Under the pieces are notes generated by a model. That model saw nothing but the letters and a program-made list of their open reading frames with translations. It did not search any database and was not told where the DNA came from. A program made the position numbers and the translations under genes. DNA of 64,000 nt from Mesomycoplasma ovipneumoniae. Its GTDB lineage: Bacteria; Bacillota_I; Bacilli_A; Mycoplasmatales; Metamycoplasmataceae. The DNA is taken from assembly GCF_024758565.1 (NCBI RefSeq), contig NZ_CP079199.1:124001-188000 (forward strand), in the 5' to 3' direction. This document shows positions 14,588-26,047 of the stretch, one piece after another. Numbering within the stretch: position 1 is the first letter of the stretch; every line of letters begins with the position of its first letter.

Positions 14588-15130
14588 GGAGGTGCGGGGA
14601 TTCGAACCCCGATCCAATTAAAATAATTTAGTGGAGTCGACAGTTTAATTTGATTCTAAAAAATTTAATTATAAAAGGTATAAAAATATAATAATTTATA
14701 AAAAAGAATAAGAATATGTTAATAAAAAAGAATAAGAATAATAAGAATTAAGAATAAAGAATAAGTTAAAGAATAAGAATAAGTTAAGAATAAAGAATAA
14801 GAATTAATAAATCAAAGGAGTTAAATAGTCCTGTATCTTAATATGTATTTGAAAATCAAAAACATATATTTACTAACTATTTTAGTACTTACAGGGAAAA
14901 CTTAATATATTGAATTAAGGAAGATATATTATTGAAGTAAAAAACTTATAGGTTTTATTATGAATTAAAGTGTTGCAAAATTTAATTGGGTATTCATTAA
15001 TGAGTGATTAAATGTTGCATTATCTTTAGCTTTAATTGAATCTTTTGCGTTTAGATTTACTTAGTATTATGGTCTACCAAACCACTGCATCCAAAAAATT
15101 TTTTTAATTGTCAAAACCAGAGTCACCCCC
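14584..15130 (-). ncRNA. ssrA: Transfer-messenger RNA (tmRNA)
   Basis: tmRNA rescues stalled ribosomes with SmpB, whose gene is also in this window (47076-47513). On the reverse strand the 5' end GGGGGTGACTCTGGTTTTGA and the 3' end with GGTTCGAATCC and CACCTCCACCA form the tRNA-like domain; the 7-bp acceptor stem pairs (GGGGGUG with CACCUCC). The tag frame probably starts at GCA 15048 and runs 27 codons to TAA at 14965-14967. It starts AKDSIK and ends LNFATL, less Ala-rich than usual. About 120 nt of AT-rich repeat lie between the tag and the 3' domain, making this 547-nt RNA longer than typical tmRNAs (350-420 nt). Confidence 0.92.
14690..14817. repeat. AAGAATA-type low-complexity repeat inside the tmRNA gene
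   Basis: Imperfect tandem units of AAGAATAAG and AAGTTAAAGAATA fill the stretch where tmRNA pseudoknots are normally encoded. Length is likely variable by slippage. Confidence 0.75.
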
Positions 15131-15137
15131 ATTTATG

Positions 15138-15175
15138 TTATAGCTATTTCAAATTATTTATAGAAATAGCTATAA
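15138..15175. promoter_or_regulatory. 14-bp inverted repeat between tmRNA promoter and tmRNA 5' end
   Basis: GTTATAGCTATTTC and its perfect complement enclose a 10-base AT loop. It lies in the short leader that would be removed from the tmRNA precursor, or could act as an operator or as terminator of the gene at 15270-16646. Confidence 0.55.
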
Positions 15176-15178
15176 CAC

Positions 15179-15184
15179 ATTATA
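15179..15184 (-). promoter_or_regulatory. -10 box of the tmRNA gene
   Basis: TATAAT on the reverse strand preceded by TGT, about 50 bases upstream of the mature tmRNA 5' end. Confidence 0.55.
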
Positions 15185-15269
15185 ACATATTTTTTAATTG
15201 TATTAAAAAAAAAAAAAAAATATTTTAACTACATGGATTCAAAATCGATACTAATAATAACTTTTTAAA

Positions 15270-16646
15270 TTATAAATTGGGGTTATTTTTATTAATTTCG
15301 TCAATTTTTTCAGTTATTTTAGTAATTTTAAATGCATCAATTTTTTGTGTTAAATTGTTTAAATAGACTTCGACAATTCGATTAAGGTTCTCTTGAATTT
15401 CATGAGCATCCTGCATAATTCTTTGTGCTAATGATCTGCTTTTTTCTGCTTTAGTGTTAATTTTGTTTATTGATGCTTTTAGTGTTTTTTCTTTTCAGTC
15501 ATCAAATTTTTGAATGATTTTACTTGCATCTTCAAGACTTTGACTTTGAACATTTAATTTATTTTCTTTTAGAATTATTGATTTTAAAAGCATTAAAAGT
15601 GCTAAATAAAAATGTGGACGACAAATAAAAATCTTTTCATAATTAGGAGCCACATCAATTGTAAAGTATTTCTCAGGCTCGAGTTCTGTTACTAAAATAG
15701 CATAGCTAGCTTTTTTCTTTTTACGGTCTTCTTCAATTTTTTTGAAGAAATCTTTGTTTTTTTGTTTACCAGATTTTTCTTTTGATTCAGACTTTGCTTC
15801 TAAAATGATTTTTGTTTCAACATTACGACTTTGATCATTAATTGTAAAAATAAAGTCGGATTTTGTTGCTTTTTCTCCTGGTTCATCCTTAATATTTAGT
15901 GTATCTTTTTTTAGTTCAACAACAACTGAATCATTGTCGTCTTTACCAAAAGGAAAAACATCTCTATACCTTTCTAAAATTCAGTTTTCAAGATTTTCAC
16001 CTATTTGTTTTGAACTAATATTTTTATTTTTATATTTATTTAATTCCTCTTCTAGGTCATTTATTTTAGTATCTTTTTCGTTAAGGGAATGTTCAAATCC
16101 TGCTTTTACATCAGCAGTTGTTTTGTCACGCACTTGAGCTATTTGTTCTAGCCATTTTTTCTCAGTTTCTTGCTTAAATTGCTCGTTTGCTTTAAGTTGA
16201 GCAGATAAAAATTCCGCTTCCTTTTGTTTGATAGCACTATTAATGGTGCTATCTTGGTGTTTTTCCATACCATTAATTTTTTCTAGCAGTTCATTAATTT
16301 TTCCTTGCATTTCAGCAATAGTAATTTCTTTTTGACCAATTTCTTTTGTATGTTTTGTGCTTAATTCCGATTTTACCGATTTGTTTTGGGAGTTTAATTG
16401 TTCAATTTTCAGCTTAAGATTTGAATTTTCTTCTATTAAATTTTTAACATCTTTTGCAAAAATATTGTTGCGAATTTGCTCGGTATGTTCGCTTAATTTC
16501 TTTTTTGTTTGATCATCTATATAATTTTGTACTTCACTTACAAGGGAAAATCAATCACCTTTCTTGGCATCCTCTAGAAGTTGGTATGTTAATGTTTCTT
16601 TATTAATTAATTTGACTTTTATTTCATTGTTTTTCTTTATTTCCAT
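15270..16646 (-). CDS. DUF2130-type coiled-coil protein
   Basis: 458 residues, one frame from ATG 16646 to TAA 15270. The N-terminal 210 residues are charged and heptad-like (MEIKKNNEIK start, Lys/Glu/Gln-rich), predicting a long coiled coil. A conserved-looking globular part follows, with SDFIF, KIILEAKSE and SYAILVTELEPEKYF, which resembles the DUF2130 family. The E-x-K residues could belong to a PD-(D/E)xK nuclease-like fold; function is not established. No clear Shine-Dalgarno precedes the start, so translation may be leaderless. It stands alone between tmRNA and a divergent Smr gene. Confidence 0.7.
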
Positions 16647-16718
16647 AGCACAATTAATTTTAACACATATTTAAAAATAGGCAAATTTTTCAAATTAGAT
16701 AAAAAAATAAAAATGTGG

Positions 16719-16724
16719 TATAAT
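16719..16724 (+). promoter_or_regulatory. -10 box for the Smr-domain gene
   Basis: TATAAT preceded by TGG, 60 bases before ATG 16785. Confidence 0.45.
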
Positions 16725-16784
16725 TAAATTTTAGTTAATTTAAGAACGACCTTAAATTAAAATAGTCAAGCTAATTATCTTAAA

Positions 16785-17120
16785 ATGAAAAATAAAAAGA
16801 AATCAAAAGAAATTCACTTTGGTGAATGAGATCAAATATTAAATTTAACTCAGAGTCAAAAAAATAATATTTTTTCAAATTTTGATTTTGATGATAAAAT
16901 AAGTTTTGACTTTCACGGTTTAGACACTCAAAAAACAGTAGCAATTGTTGAAAATTTAATGTTTGAATTTAGAAAATCCAATAAACAATGTATAAATCTA
17001 ATTTCTGGTGTTGGTTTAGGACATGTTCGTGAGCAAATTTTGGATAGTTTATCATTTTATTCTAACGAATTTGTAATTGGGTTTGAAAATCAAGGTCTAA
17101 TTCGTGTTTGCAAAAAGTAA
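16785..17120 (+). CDS. Small Smr-domain protein
   Basis: 111 residues; one TGA Trp codon early. The sequence DFHGLDTQ, then INLISGVGLGHVREQI, matches the two signature stretches of the Smr domain (D-x-HG and G-x-G-x-H-x-R), found at the end of MutS2 and in stand-alone nucleases. This one is a bare Smr domain with about 40 residues in front. Known Smr proteins bind or cut DNA or RNA, some at collided ribosomes; the role here is inferred. It precedes the RNase J gene by about 200 bp and may have its own transcript. Confidence 0.75.
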
Positions 17121-17322
17121 ATTTTAGAAAAAACTAAAATTTTGTTAAAATTTGTTTTTATTTAAATTCAAATGAAGACAATCCAATTTTTAGTCTAGAA
17201 GTTGTGACTAAAAATTATTGTTAGTTTGAAAATCATTTTTATAATAAATAATTCATTTTTATAAATTTAGAATTTATTATCCCTTAAAAAATATAATATT
17301 TGATAATTATGACAGGAAAAAT

Positions 17323-19839
17323 ATGTCACTAACTACTAACCCAACCCGTTTTTTTGGTCTTGGCGGAATGCAAGAAATTGGGAAATCAACGCTTATAATT
17401 GAAGATAATTATGATATTGTAATTATTGATGCTGGTATTAAGTTTGCTAACCTTTTTTCAACAGGAATCAAAGGAATGGTCCCAAATTACCAATATCTTT
17501 TAAAAAATCAAGCAAAAATTCGTGGTATTTTTATCACCCACGGTCACGAAGATCATATCGGCGGAATTGTCTACCTTGTTCAAGAAGTTCAAATTAAAAA
17601 AATTTTTGCCCCAAAAATTGCAATTGAATATTTAAAAGCCAAATTTGTTGACCATAAAATTAAAAAGGAAATTGAGTTTGTTGAAATAAAAAAGGACGAT
17701 GTCTATTATTTTGAAAGTTTTAAAGTCGACTTTTGAACAGCTCAGCACTCAATTCCTGATGCCTTTGGTGTTCGAGTAACTTCAAAACATGGCTCAATTA
17801 TGTGTACTGGCGATTTTCGTTTTGACTATACGCCAATTGGAAATTACACTGATTTTGATAAGTTAAAACAAATTGGGAAAAACAATCTGACAGTACTTTT
17901 TTCAGATTCAACAAATGCAATGCGGCCAAACCACTCACCCTCTGAGCGCGACATTCTTGCTGATATTGAAATGCATATGCGTGCGGCAACAAGAAAAATT
18001 ATCATTACGGCATTTGCCTCAAACTTAACAAGAATTAAGGCACTAATTGAAATTGGAATTAAATTAGATAAGAAAATTCTTGTCTTTGGGAGATCGATGG
18101 TAAATGGGATTAATATTGGTCGGCGTTCTGGTTATATTAATGCTCCTGATGAGGCTTTTCTTGGTAAAAATTTATCAGGTGTTGAAGAAAATCAAATGCT
18201 AATTTTAACAACTGGATCTCAAGGTGAACAACTTGCCGCTCTTGATCGAATGTCAAACAAAAAACACCCTAAAATCAGTATTGAACCTCGTGATATGATT
18301 ATTTTTTCTTCATCGCCAATTCCAGGCAACAAAATTAAAATTGAGCATTTAATTAACCGACTTTATAAATTAGGCGCAATTATTAAGGAAAACGGACCTG
18401 ATGGTTATCTTCATACTTCAGGGCATGCTTATAAATCTGAACATGAAAAAATTTTCCAACTAACAAAACCAAAATATTTTTTCCCTTATCATGGCGAATA
18501 CCGGATGGCTCTTGCTCACTCCCAGACGGCAATTGAATCTGGAGTTAATCCAAAAAATGTGATAATTCCGGATAATGGTGAAGTTTTTGAAATTGTTAAC
18601 CAAGAAGTTCGTAAAACCAAGAGAAAAATTCCGTGCGAGCCAATTTATATTGATGGAGATACAATTTCACGTGATAATTCGCGGATTATAAATGAACGTC
18701 AATACATGCGTGAAAACGGTGTTGTTTTTATTTTTGTCCCTTTTGATAAAAAAAATAATGAAATTAAAGGTAGAATCTCGATTATTACAAAAGGTGTCTT
18801 TTCAATTCGAACAGGAAGTCCAATTATTGCCGATATTAGGCGAATTAGCTATTCATCAATTCGTTTTTTTGTGCAAAAAGATCCAAACTGATCAATGCCA
18901 CAGTTAAAGCAACTGTTAAAAAATAGATTGGGTTCATATTTCCATCGGTCAAAACGTTGAAATCCGGTTGTTTTGTCAAAATTTATTTTTGTTGATGAAA
19001 AATTTGATTTTTTAGCCAACTATGAACAAAAAGAAGCAGAAAAATTTGTTGATTATAAAGCGACCCAGACAAAATTGGCAAACCCAGTTAATAAAAAAGT
19101 TGTAAAACCAAATCCAAATAATAAGTCCTCAAGCTTAAATTCGCAAAAAAATGGCAATTCTAGCGAAAATATAGCTGTTAAGTCGAATAATTTAAGCAAA
19201 AAAAATCTAAATTATTATAATATCCAAAAAAGCACAGATGAAAAATTAAACAAACCAAGTAAAAAAATTATTCCAAACAAAATAACAAAAAAATCATTAA
19301 ATTCACAAAATTTTGTGAAAAATGAGGCTCAGACTAACTCAAATCAGGAAAAAACTTTTGCTAATAGTGAGTCTTTACAAAATAAAAAAACATGGATTCA
19401 ATCAAAAAAACCTAATTATTTGACAACAAATCTAGCCAATTCTGGTGATAATTTGAACACTAAAAATATTCAGGCAAAATTTAGAAAAAATCAAAATACA
19501 GCGAATTTTAAACAACTTTTTCCAAAAAATATAAAAGAAAATCCTGTTGCTTTTTCAAAAAATACAGATAGTGACAATTTTGAAAACTTAAATTATAATA
19601 ATAAAAAATATAATAAAAACAGTAAAAATTTAAACCAAAATTTTGTCAAAAAGCAAACTGTTCGCTTTAAAAACAATAAAATATGTCCGGTTTTTTACCC
19701 TAAAAGCCCCGATTCTACGCAAGCAACTTTTTATAAAAAGCCAATAACAAGCAAAAAAAATTATAAAAGCCAAAATTTGAATGATAAAATTGGAAAAGCT
19801 GAAAATTCAAAACCTAAACAAACAACAGAAAGCAATTAA
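17323..19839 (+). CDS. rnj: Ribonuclease J with a long basic low-complexity tail
   Basis: 838 residues in one frame with TGA as Trp. RNase J degrades and matures RNA with 5'-3' exo- and endonuclease action. The metallo-beta-lactamase core shows HGHEDHIGG (about residues 75-83) and CTGDFRFDYTP; the beta-CASP part has SDSTNA and HTSGHA, and the C-terminal core ends near residue 560, the usual full length. A further 270 residues, almost all Lys, Asn, Ser and Gln, follow without a break. This tail resembles the disordered basic tails of RNA-binding nucleases. Stop codon and uvrA start are 3 nt apart, so the two are co-transcribed. Start ATG 17323 follows ACAGGA. Confidence 0.92.
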
Positions 19840-19842
19840 GAA

Positions 19843-22686
19843 ATGTTAAAAAATAAAGACACGCATAATTTTATTTACATCAAAGGTGCAAGTGAGAACA
19901 ATTTAAAGAATTTTGACCTTGTAATTCCTAAAAATAAATTAGTTGTCTTTACTGGGGTTTCAGGGTCAGGAAAGTCATCTTTAGCCTTTAATACGATTTA
20001 TGAAGAAGGAAAACGACGTTATATAGACTCTTTGAGTTCATATGCGCGACAATTTTTAGGCGGAACTAAAAAACCAAAAGTTGAAGCTATTTACGGACTT
20101 TTGCCAACAATTTCTGTTGAGCAAAAAACAAGTCATAACAATCCGCGCTCAACTGTTGGAACAATTACCGAAATTTATGACTATTTTCGGCTTTTATTTG
20201 CCAAAATTGGTAAGCCTTTTTGTCCTAATCATAAAGCTGAAATTGTTCCTCAAAAAATTGTTAACATTTTGAATTCAATTTTGTCACGGCCAAAAGGTAC
20301 TAGAATTGTAATTATGGCTCCTGTTGTTCAATCTGAGCGCGGATCTCACCGAAATTTAATTGAAAATCTTAAAAATCAAGGTTTTTTGCGACTTAAAATT
20401 AATGATGTTACATATTATCTTGCAGATGACATTAACCTTGATCCAAAGCAAAGACACACAATTTCTGTTATTATTGATAGATTTATTCTTGATGATGATG
20501 AAGAAACTAGACTTCAATCTTCACTTGAATTAGCATTTCAAATGGGAAAAGGAATTGCTCTTTGTGAGTTTGACGATTCTGAAGTAGTTAGATTTTCAAA
20601 ATTACAGGCTTGTCCCTTTGGCGATTTTGAAATGCCAAGTTTAGAAAATCGACTTTTTTCATTTAATTCACCTTATGGAATGTGCAAAACTTGTAAAGGA
20701 TTAGGGACAAATTTAGAGGCTGATTTTGATCTTGTTGTTCCTGATAAAAATTTATCTATTAATCAAGGTGCGATAAAATACTTTGGTAAATCAATAAATA
20801 CAAAATCATTAGAATGGCAAGAGCTGCAAATTTTGCTTGAGTATTTTGAAATTTCACCTGATAAAAAAATCAACGAACTTACTAAAAAAGAGCTTGAAAT
20901 TATCAATTATGGCTCAAAAGAATCAATTAATTACTCGTTAGTTTCCGAAAGTGGAAAAAGATATGATTATTTTCGGCCAATTGAAGGTATTTTAAGTCGA
21001 ATCCAGCGTAAATTTTGGGACACAACTAGTGAAGATCTTCGTCTTTGATTTAAAAAAATGATGTCTGAATTTTTGTGCAGCACATGCCAAGGCGCTAGAC
21101 TAAATAATTATGCTCTTGCAGTAAAAATTGAAAATTATAATATTTTTGAATTATCACAGTTGTCTATTAAAAATCTAATTGAGTTTTTTAAGAATTTAAA
21201 TTTATCTGACTTTGATCAACAAGTTTCAAAATTGATTCTTTCAGAAATTCGCGATCGACTTTCTTTTTTAGACAATGTTGGGCTTTCATATTTGAATTTA
21301 AGTAGGTCAGCGGCAACACTTTCTGGAGGAGAATCGCAAAGAATTAGGCTTGCAAGTCAAGTAGGATCACAATTAACTGGGGTACTTTATGTTCTTGATG
21401 AACCTTCAATTGGATTGCATCAAAAGGATAATGACAGATTAATTGCAACTTTGAAAAAAATGGTTGAAATTGGTAACAGTTTAATAGTTGTTGAGCATGA
21501 TCTTGAGACTATTTTGGCTGCTGATTATTTAGTTGATATAGGTGCTAATGCTGGTGAAAACGGTGGGTATTTAGTTGCTGCCGGTAAACTTGAGGACATT
21601 GAAAACGAACCAAAATCAATTACAGGACAATTTTTAACTAATAAATTAGCAATTCCAGTTCCTAAAAAACGTCGCAGTGGCAATGGTAAATTTATAATTA
21701 TCGAAAAAGCAAGAGAAAATAATTTAAAAAAAATCAGTATAAACATTCCTTTAGGTAAATTTGTTGTTATAACAGGGGTATCAGGTTCAGGTAAATCAAC
21801 ATTGGTAAATCAAATTTTGGTTAATGGGATTGCAAAACACCTTGGCGCAACAAATATTCGCGTTGGGAAATGTGATGAAATTAGGGGACTTTTTAATATT
21901 GACAAATTAGTCGCTGTCAATCAAAGTCCAATTGGAAGGACGCCGCGCTCAAATCCAGCAACATATACATCTGTTTTTGACGATATTCGTGAGATTTTTG
22001 CAAACACTGAGCAAGCAAGATCGCTTGGATTTTCTAAGTCAAAATTCTCTTTTAACTTACAATCCGGAAGGTGCGATAAATGTCAAGGCGATGGACAAAT
22101 AAAAATTGAAATGCATTTTATGCCCGATATATATGTTTTATGTGATAACTGTCAAGGAAAAAGGTATAAACCTGATGTTCTGCAAATTCGTTTTCACGGT
22201 AAAACTATTGCAGATATTCTCGAATTAACAGTCTCAGCGGCACTTGAGTTTTTTAATAACTGGCCAAAAATTGTTGCAAAATTGCAAACTTTGGTTGACG
22301 TTGGTCTTGGCTATATAAAACTAGGTCAATCAGCCACAACACTTTCAGGTGGGGAGGCTCAAAGAATTAAATTAGCGACATTTTTACAGAAAAAACCAAC
22401 AGGAAAGTCACTTTTTGTTCTTGATGAGCCAACAACAGGGCTACATAATTATGACGTTGCAAATTTAATTAAAGTACTTGATAGAATAGTGGATAATGGC
22501 GATAGCGTCGTGATTATAGAGCACAACTTGGATGTAATTAAAGTTGCAGATTATATTATTGACCTAGGACCTGAAGGCGGACAAGACGGGGGAAATATTG
22601 TTGCAAAAGGAACTCCGGAGGCTGTTGCAAAGGTAGAAAAATCCTACACTGGCGCTTATTTGAAAAAGATTCTAAACATTAAATAA
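19843..22686 (+). CDS. uvrA: Excinuclease ABC subunit A
   Basis: 947 residues, in line with the family's 940-960; an internal TGA (21046) is Trp. UvrA finds bulky DNA lesions and hands them to UvrB. Both ABC modules are complete: Walker A GVSGSGKSS (about residue 33) and GVSGSGKST (about 645), signatures LSGGESQR and LSGGEAQR, Walker B LDEP twice. The second zinc finger is intact (CDKCQG...CDNCQG). In the first, the usual C-x2-C pair reads CPFGDF, leaving one Cys there, while the partner CKTC is kept, so zinc binding there may be weakened. It follows RNase J after 3 nt. Confidence 0.97.
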
Positions 22687-22703
22687 GCCCCTTAATTAAT
22701 AGA

Positions 22704-22740
22704 AAAACCACCAAAAAAATTGTTTTGGTGGTACAGTTTT
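22704..22740 (+). terminator. Rho-independent terminator of the rnj-uvrA transcript
   Basis: Stem ACCACCAAAA with complement TTTTGGTGGT and a T-rich run after it, 20 bases past the uvrA stop. The 130 bases that follow, up to the IS, hold nothing I recognise. Confidence 0.8.
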
Positions 22741-22871
22741 TTGCTTTAACTACAACTGCAAAGTCAAAGAAGTTCATTTGAGCGGTTTGAACATAACCAA
22801 AGCATAACATACCTAAATGGTAGCTCAAAGGTAATTATACATTATTTTTGAAATTTAAAAAATATTTTTTT

Positions 22872-24276
22872 TAAATTAGTATACTAGTTTCAGACCATTC
22901 GAAAAAAGGTGTGTCAAAATGAAACAATACAAATTCACAATTGAAGACAAATTTAAATACATTAAAATTGCCGAATCTAAAGGGTTAAAAAACGCAATTT
23001 TGCATTTTGCTGAAGAATTTAGAGAAATTTACAAAAGCAAATCGAAAAGTAAATATGCACGTAAAGAATGAATGTTGCATATATATGCCAATAATTTGAT
23101 AAGAAATTGGCAAAAAAAGTTTTATAATAATGATATGAAAAGTTTGATAAGTACTCGTGGAAAAATCAAATCTCCGCGTAAACCAAAAAAGAAATATACA
23201 ATTAACGATCTTTCTGAAAATGATCGTGGAATTTATCAAGAAATAGTGGAGAGTGTTCTTAGAAAATCCGGGATTGACCCCGCAATTATTCTTGAGGAAC
23301 TCAAAAAACGAAAGCAAGAACAAGAGAAAGATAGAGATAAAATCGAAAATTGCACTAGAATTTGTAGTGTTTTCAATATTAATCGCACTTCGATTTATGA
23401 GAAAATAAGGGCAAAAAAACCACCAAAGAAAATAGTTTATGATGAAAAATTACTTGAGTGAATTCTTGAAAATTTCAATTTAAATCGAAAAGTTAAAGGG
23501 CGTGACGTCCTATATAATATTTACATAAATCAGGGAAATTATGTATCCACGTACGTTTTTCAAAAGCACTACGAATTTTTAGGATTAAAATCAATTGCTT
23601 ATAAAAAGCAAGGAAAACCAGCGCCAAAAGAGAAAAAGTTTACACGAATTTGGGCTGAAGATCATATCAAAGGTGACTTTTCCTCAGAAAATTTTGGTGA
23701 AAAATGGTTTGCTGATATTAAATTTATCAAAATTAACAACGAATGATTTTACCTACACTCAATTATTGAAACAAAATCCAATTACCTGCTCAATTTTTCG
23801 ATTTCTAAAACTAGATTTTCAGAAGAAACTATAAACTTAGTAAAAGAAACAATCAAAAAGTATAATATTAAACCAAAATTTTTCCATTCAGATCATGGCG
23901 TGGAATATGCGAACTACAAATTTGCTAATTTTTTAAAGCAAAATGGTATCCAACAATCAATGTCGCCAAAAGGAAACGCTCTTGCAAACCGCCCTATTGA
24001 ATATTTTTATGCGGTTTTTCAACGCGAATTGATTAATATTGAGGGCCAAAATTTTGAAAATGTGGCTACTGCTTATCAAAAAATAAGTTCATTTATTGAT
24101 TGGTATAACTATGAAAGGCCTCAAAGTTGCTTATCATATAAAACTCCAAGCTATTATATGAGGTAAATTATTTGTCCAAATTTTTTAAAATGAACATGCT
24201 AGAAAAAAATAACAAAAGTGGTGTAATCAAAATCATAGGTAAAAAACTAATTGTCGGAACTTTTTCTACTAATTTA
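22872..24276 (+). mobile_element. IS3-family insertion sequence, copy 1
   Basis: About 1405 bp with short inverted ends TAAATTAGTA. It sits in a T-rich stretch; AAAATATTTTTTT follows one end and precedes the other, consistent with a 13-15 bp target duplication blurred by slippage. Nearly identical to the copies at 34509-35912 and 42038-43443. Confidence 0.85.
22919..24166 (+). CDS. IS3-family transposase (single-frame OrfAB), copy 1
   Basis: 415 residues. Most IS3 elements encode OrfA and OrfB in two frames joined by -1 frameshifting; here both are one open frame with TGA as Trp. The N-terminal 150 residues are basic with helix-turn-helix character (TRICSVFNINRTSIYEKI). The DDE integrase core is complete: WFADIKFIK, FHSDHGVEYAN, and NRPIEYFYAVFQRE for the Glu. 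The start ATG follows AAAAAAGGTGTGTCAAA, a good Shine-Dalgarno. Confidence 0.9.
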
Positions 24277-24500
24277 AAAATATTTTTTTTTTTTTTTTAC
24301 AGCAATTTTAATGATACTCAAATTGATAAAGCAGCTATCAAATTTTTATCGTTGATTTAGATAGCAAATATTCTTGCTTGTGGTAAAAAAATCCGTACTT
24401 GAGAGTTTATAGTATTAAAAAGTGATTATTTTTTTACATTTTTTGCTCATAAAATGTGACTTTAATAGAAAATACAATAATACTTAGACAATTATTTTGT

Positions 24501-24506
24501 TATAAT
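24501..24506 (+). promoter_or_regulatory. -10 box of the 24563-28393 cassette
   Basis: TATAAT preceded by TGT, 57 bases before the first start codon. The stretch from 24277 holds a long T run and otherwise nothing recognisable. Confidence 0.5.
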
Positions 24507-24562
24507 TTTATTTGCTTACTACTTATTTTAATAAATTATTTTAATAAAAAATAGGAGATTAT

Positions 24563-25138
24563 TTGAAAGAAAAATTGAAAACCTCCATAGGTTCTAGCAT
24601 GAGATTAGCTCCTATGTCTTTTTTGATTGGTTGTGGATTTCAATGTAATGATGATGAAATCTTTTTTGGAATTTTTCAAAGTTTGCCAATACCACTTATG
24701 CAAACTTTGACAGGAGAAAATCAATTGGTAAAATATTATAACAAAATCTTGAAAAATGATCAAGATTTTGTTGCTGTTAAATCTCAAGTTAACCAAGAAA
24801 ATCTTAACAAAATAAAACAATTAGAGCAAAAATACTTCCAAGAAATTAATTATCAACAAAACAAAAAAGGAATCAGTGTAAAACAAACAGGCAGTAGTAA
24901 GATTCACTGAAATCCTTATTTAAAAACACTGAATTTAGCAAATTCAGTAATTATTTGGCTGGAATTAATGTTGAGTGCCCTTAAATCACAAAATACTAGA
25001 CTTGCCTGAGATGCTAAAAACAAAAGTAAAGCACAAATTTCTAACAAAAATGAAGATGTATTAGTTAAAACTACTGGACTTAAAAATCCAATGGTTACTC
25101 AAGCAAATAAAATTCTAGAACAATTGACGGTAGTATAA
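24563..25138 (+). CDS. Unknown protein, first gene of a three-gene cassette
   Basis: 191 residues with two TGA Trp codons. A TTG start is proposed because TAGGAG lies 7 bases upstream; an ATG occurs at codon 13. The N-terminal 45 residues are moderately hydrophobic (SFLIGCGFQC, then IFFGIFQSLPIPLMQTL), the middle is Lys/Gln-rich, and the C-terminal part has an amphipathic stretch (ANSVIIWLELMLSALKS). No family recognised. The next two genes follow within 80 and 20 bp on the same strand, so the three are probably co-transcribed. Confidence 0.6.
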
Positions 25139-25214
25139 AATCTACTGATTAGTCAAAAAAGTCTATAAAAATAGACACTTTTTATGAAAAATGATTAACT
25201 TATAAGGTTGGCTA

Positions 25215-26027
25215 ATGACAAAATTTGAAATGCTTTCTGTCTTTTGAAATACTAGAGTTGCCTTTATTGAATTTTTAGGATCACTACTTTTAATATTTTT
25301 CTTTTTGACATCAAAACATATTGTATATCAGCTAAAGTCAAATATTTTTGTTTCAAGTTTTCTCTATACTCTTTCATTTTTTTCAGCACTTTTTATTGCT
25401 CAAGCAGCTTCTGGTTTTTTATCAAATTCAGATATCAAACCGTTTTTAATACCACAAATTGTCATATTTGAATCAATTATCAAAGGCCTGACAAATTCTT
25501 TTACAGGAACATTGCTTTATCAAGGTTATTTTTACATTTTTATCAGTCAAATTTTAGGTGTTATTTTTGGTTATTTGGCCTTCTTTTTATATGTAAAAAC
25601 AGTAAAAAATATCTTAAAACATAAAGAAGATTTTCACAAAATAGTTATGGTTGAAAAGACCCCTAAAATTAGCACTTATTTACAAAAAGAGATCTTTTTT
25701 GGTTCATTATTTGTTTTCATTTTAATGAGTATTCCAAGAATTCCTTTTAGTGCCAATTTAACTTTATTTGATCATCAGATTGTTTTATTTATCTTGTTGC
25801 TATTTTTCTTTATTATTAACACCAATACCGGTTTTATCAATTTTAATTTATGGTCAACTTTAGTGATTATACCTTACTTAGCAATAAGAAAAATCAATAA
25901 TTTTAGTATCAGACATTATTTGTGGCAAATCCTTATTAACATACTGACAACTATTTTAATACCTGCGATTTTAAGTCTAATATTTTTAGGTATTGCCAGT
26001 TCTTCAAACTTAAGTTTTAATTTATAA
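25215..26027 (+). CDS. Six-segment membrane protein, possibly a divergent MIP/aquaporin relative
   Basis: 270 residues from ATG 25215, with one TGA Trp codon at residue 11. Six or so hydrophobic segments are visible. The first (FIEFLGSLLLIFFFL) and the third (YIFISQILGVIFGYLAFFLYV) resemble helices 1 and 3 of the MIP channel family, and TGFINFN occupies the place of the second NPA loop. Neither NPA motif is present, so water or glycerol conduction cannot be claimed. Another unrelated permease is possible. It lies 76 bp after the first gene and 20 bp before the peptidase lipoprotein. Confidence 0.55.
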
Positions 26028-26047
26028 AATCTAACAAAGGAAAGAAA

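Noticed and set aside
14700-14815. CRISPR-like array in the AAGAATA repeats
   Set aside because: Units are very short, imperfect and without spacers; no cas gene is present in the window.
17323-18891. RNase J, its C-terminal extension and the 18973-19839 frame taken as separate or broken genes
   Set aside because: The interruptions are TGA codons in one phase; with the mycoplasma code there is a single gene.
25215-26027. Confident call as glycerol facilitator
   Set aside because: Both NPA motifs are missing; only helix-level resemblance remains.
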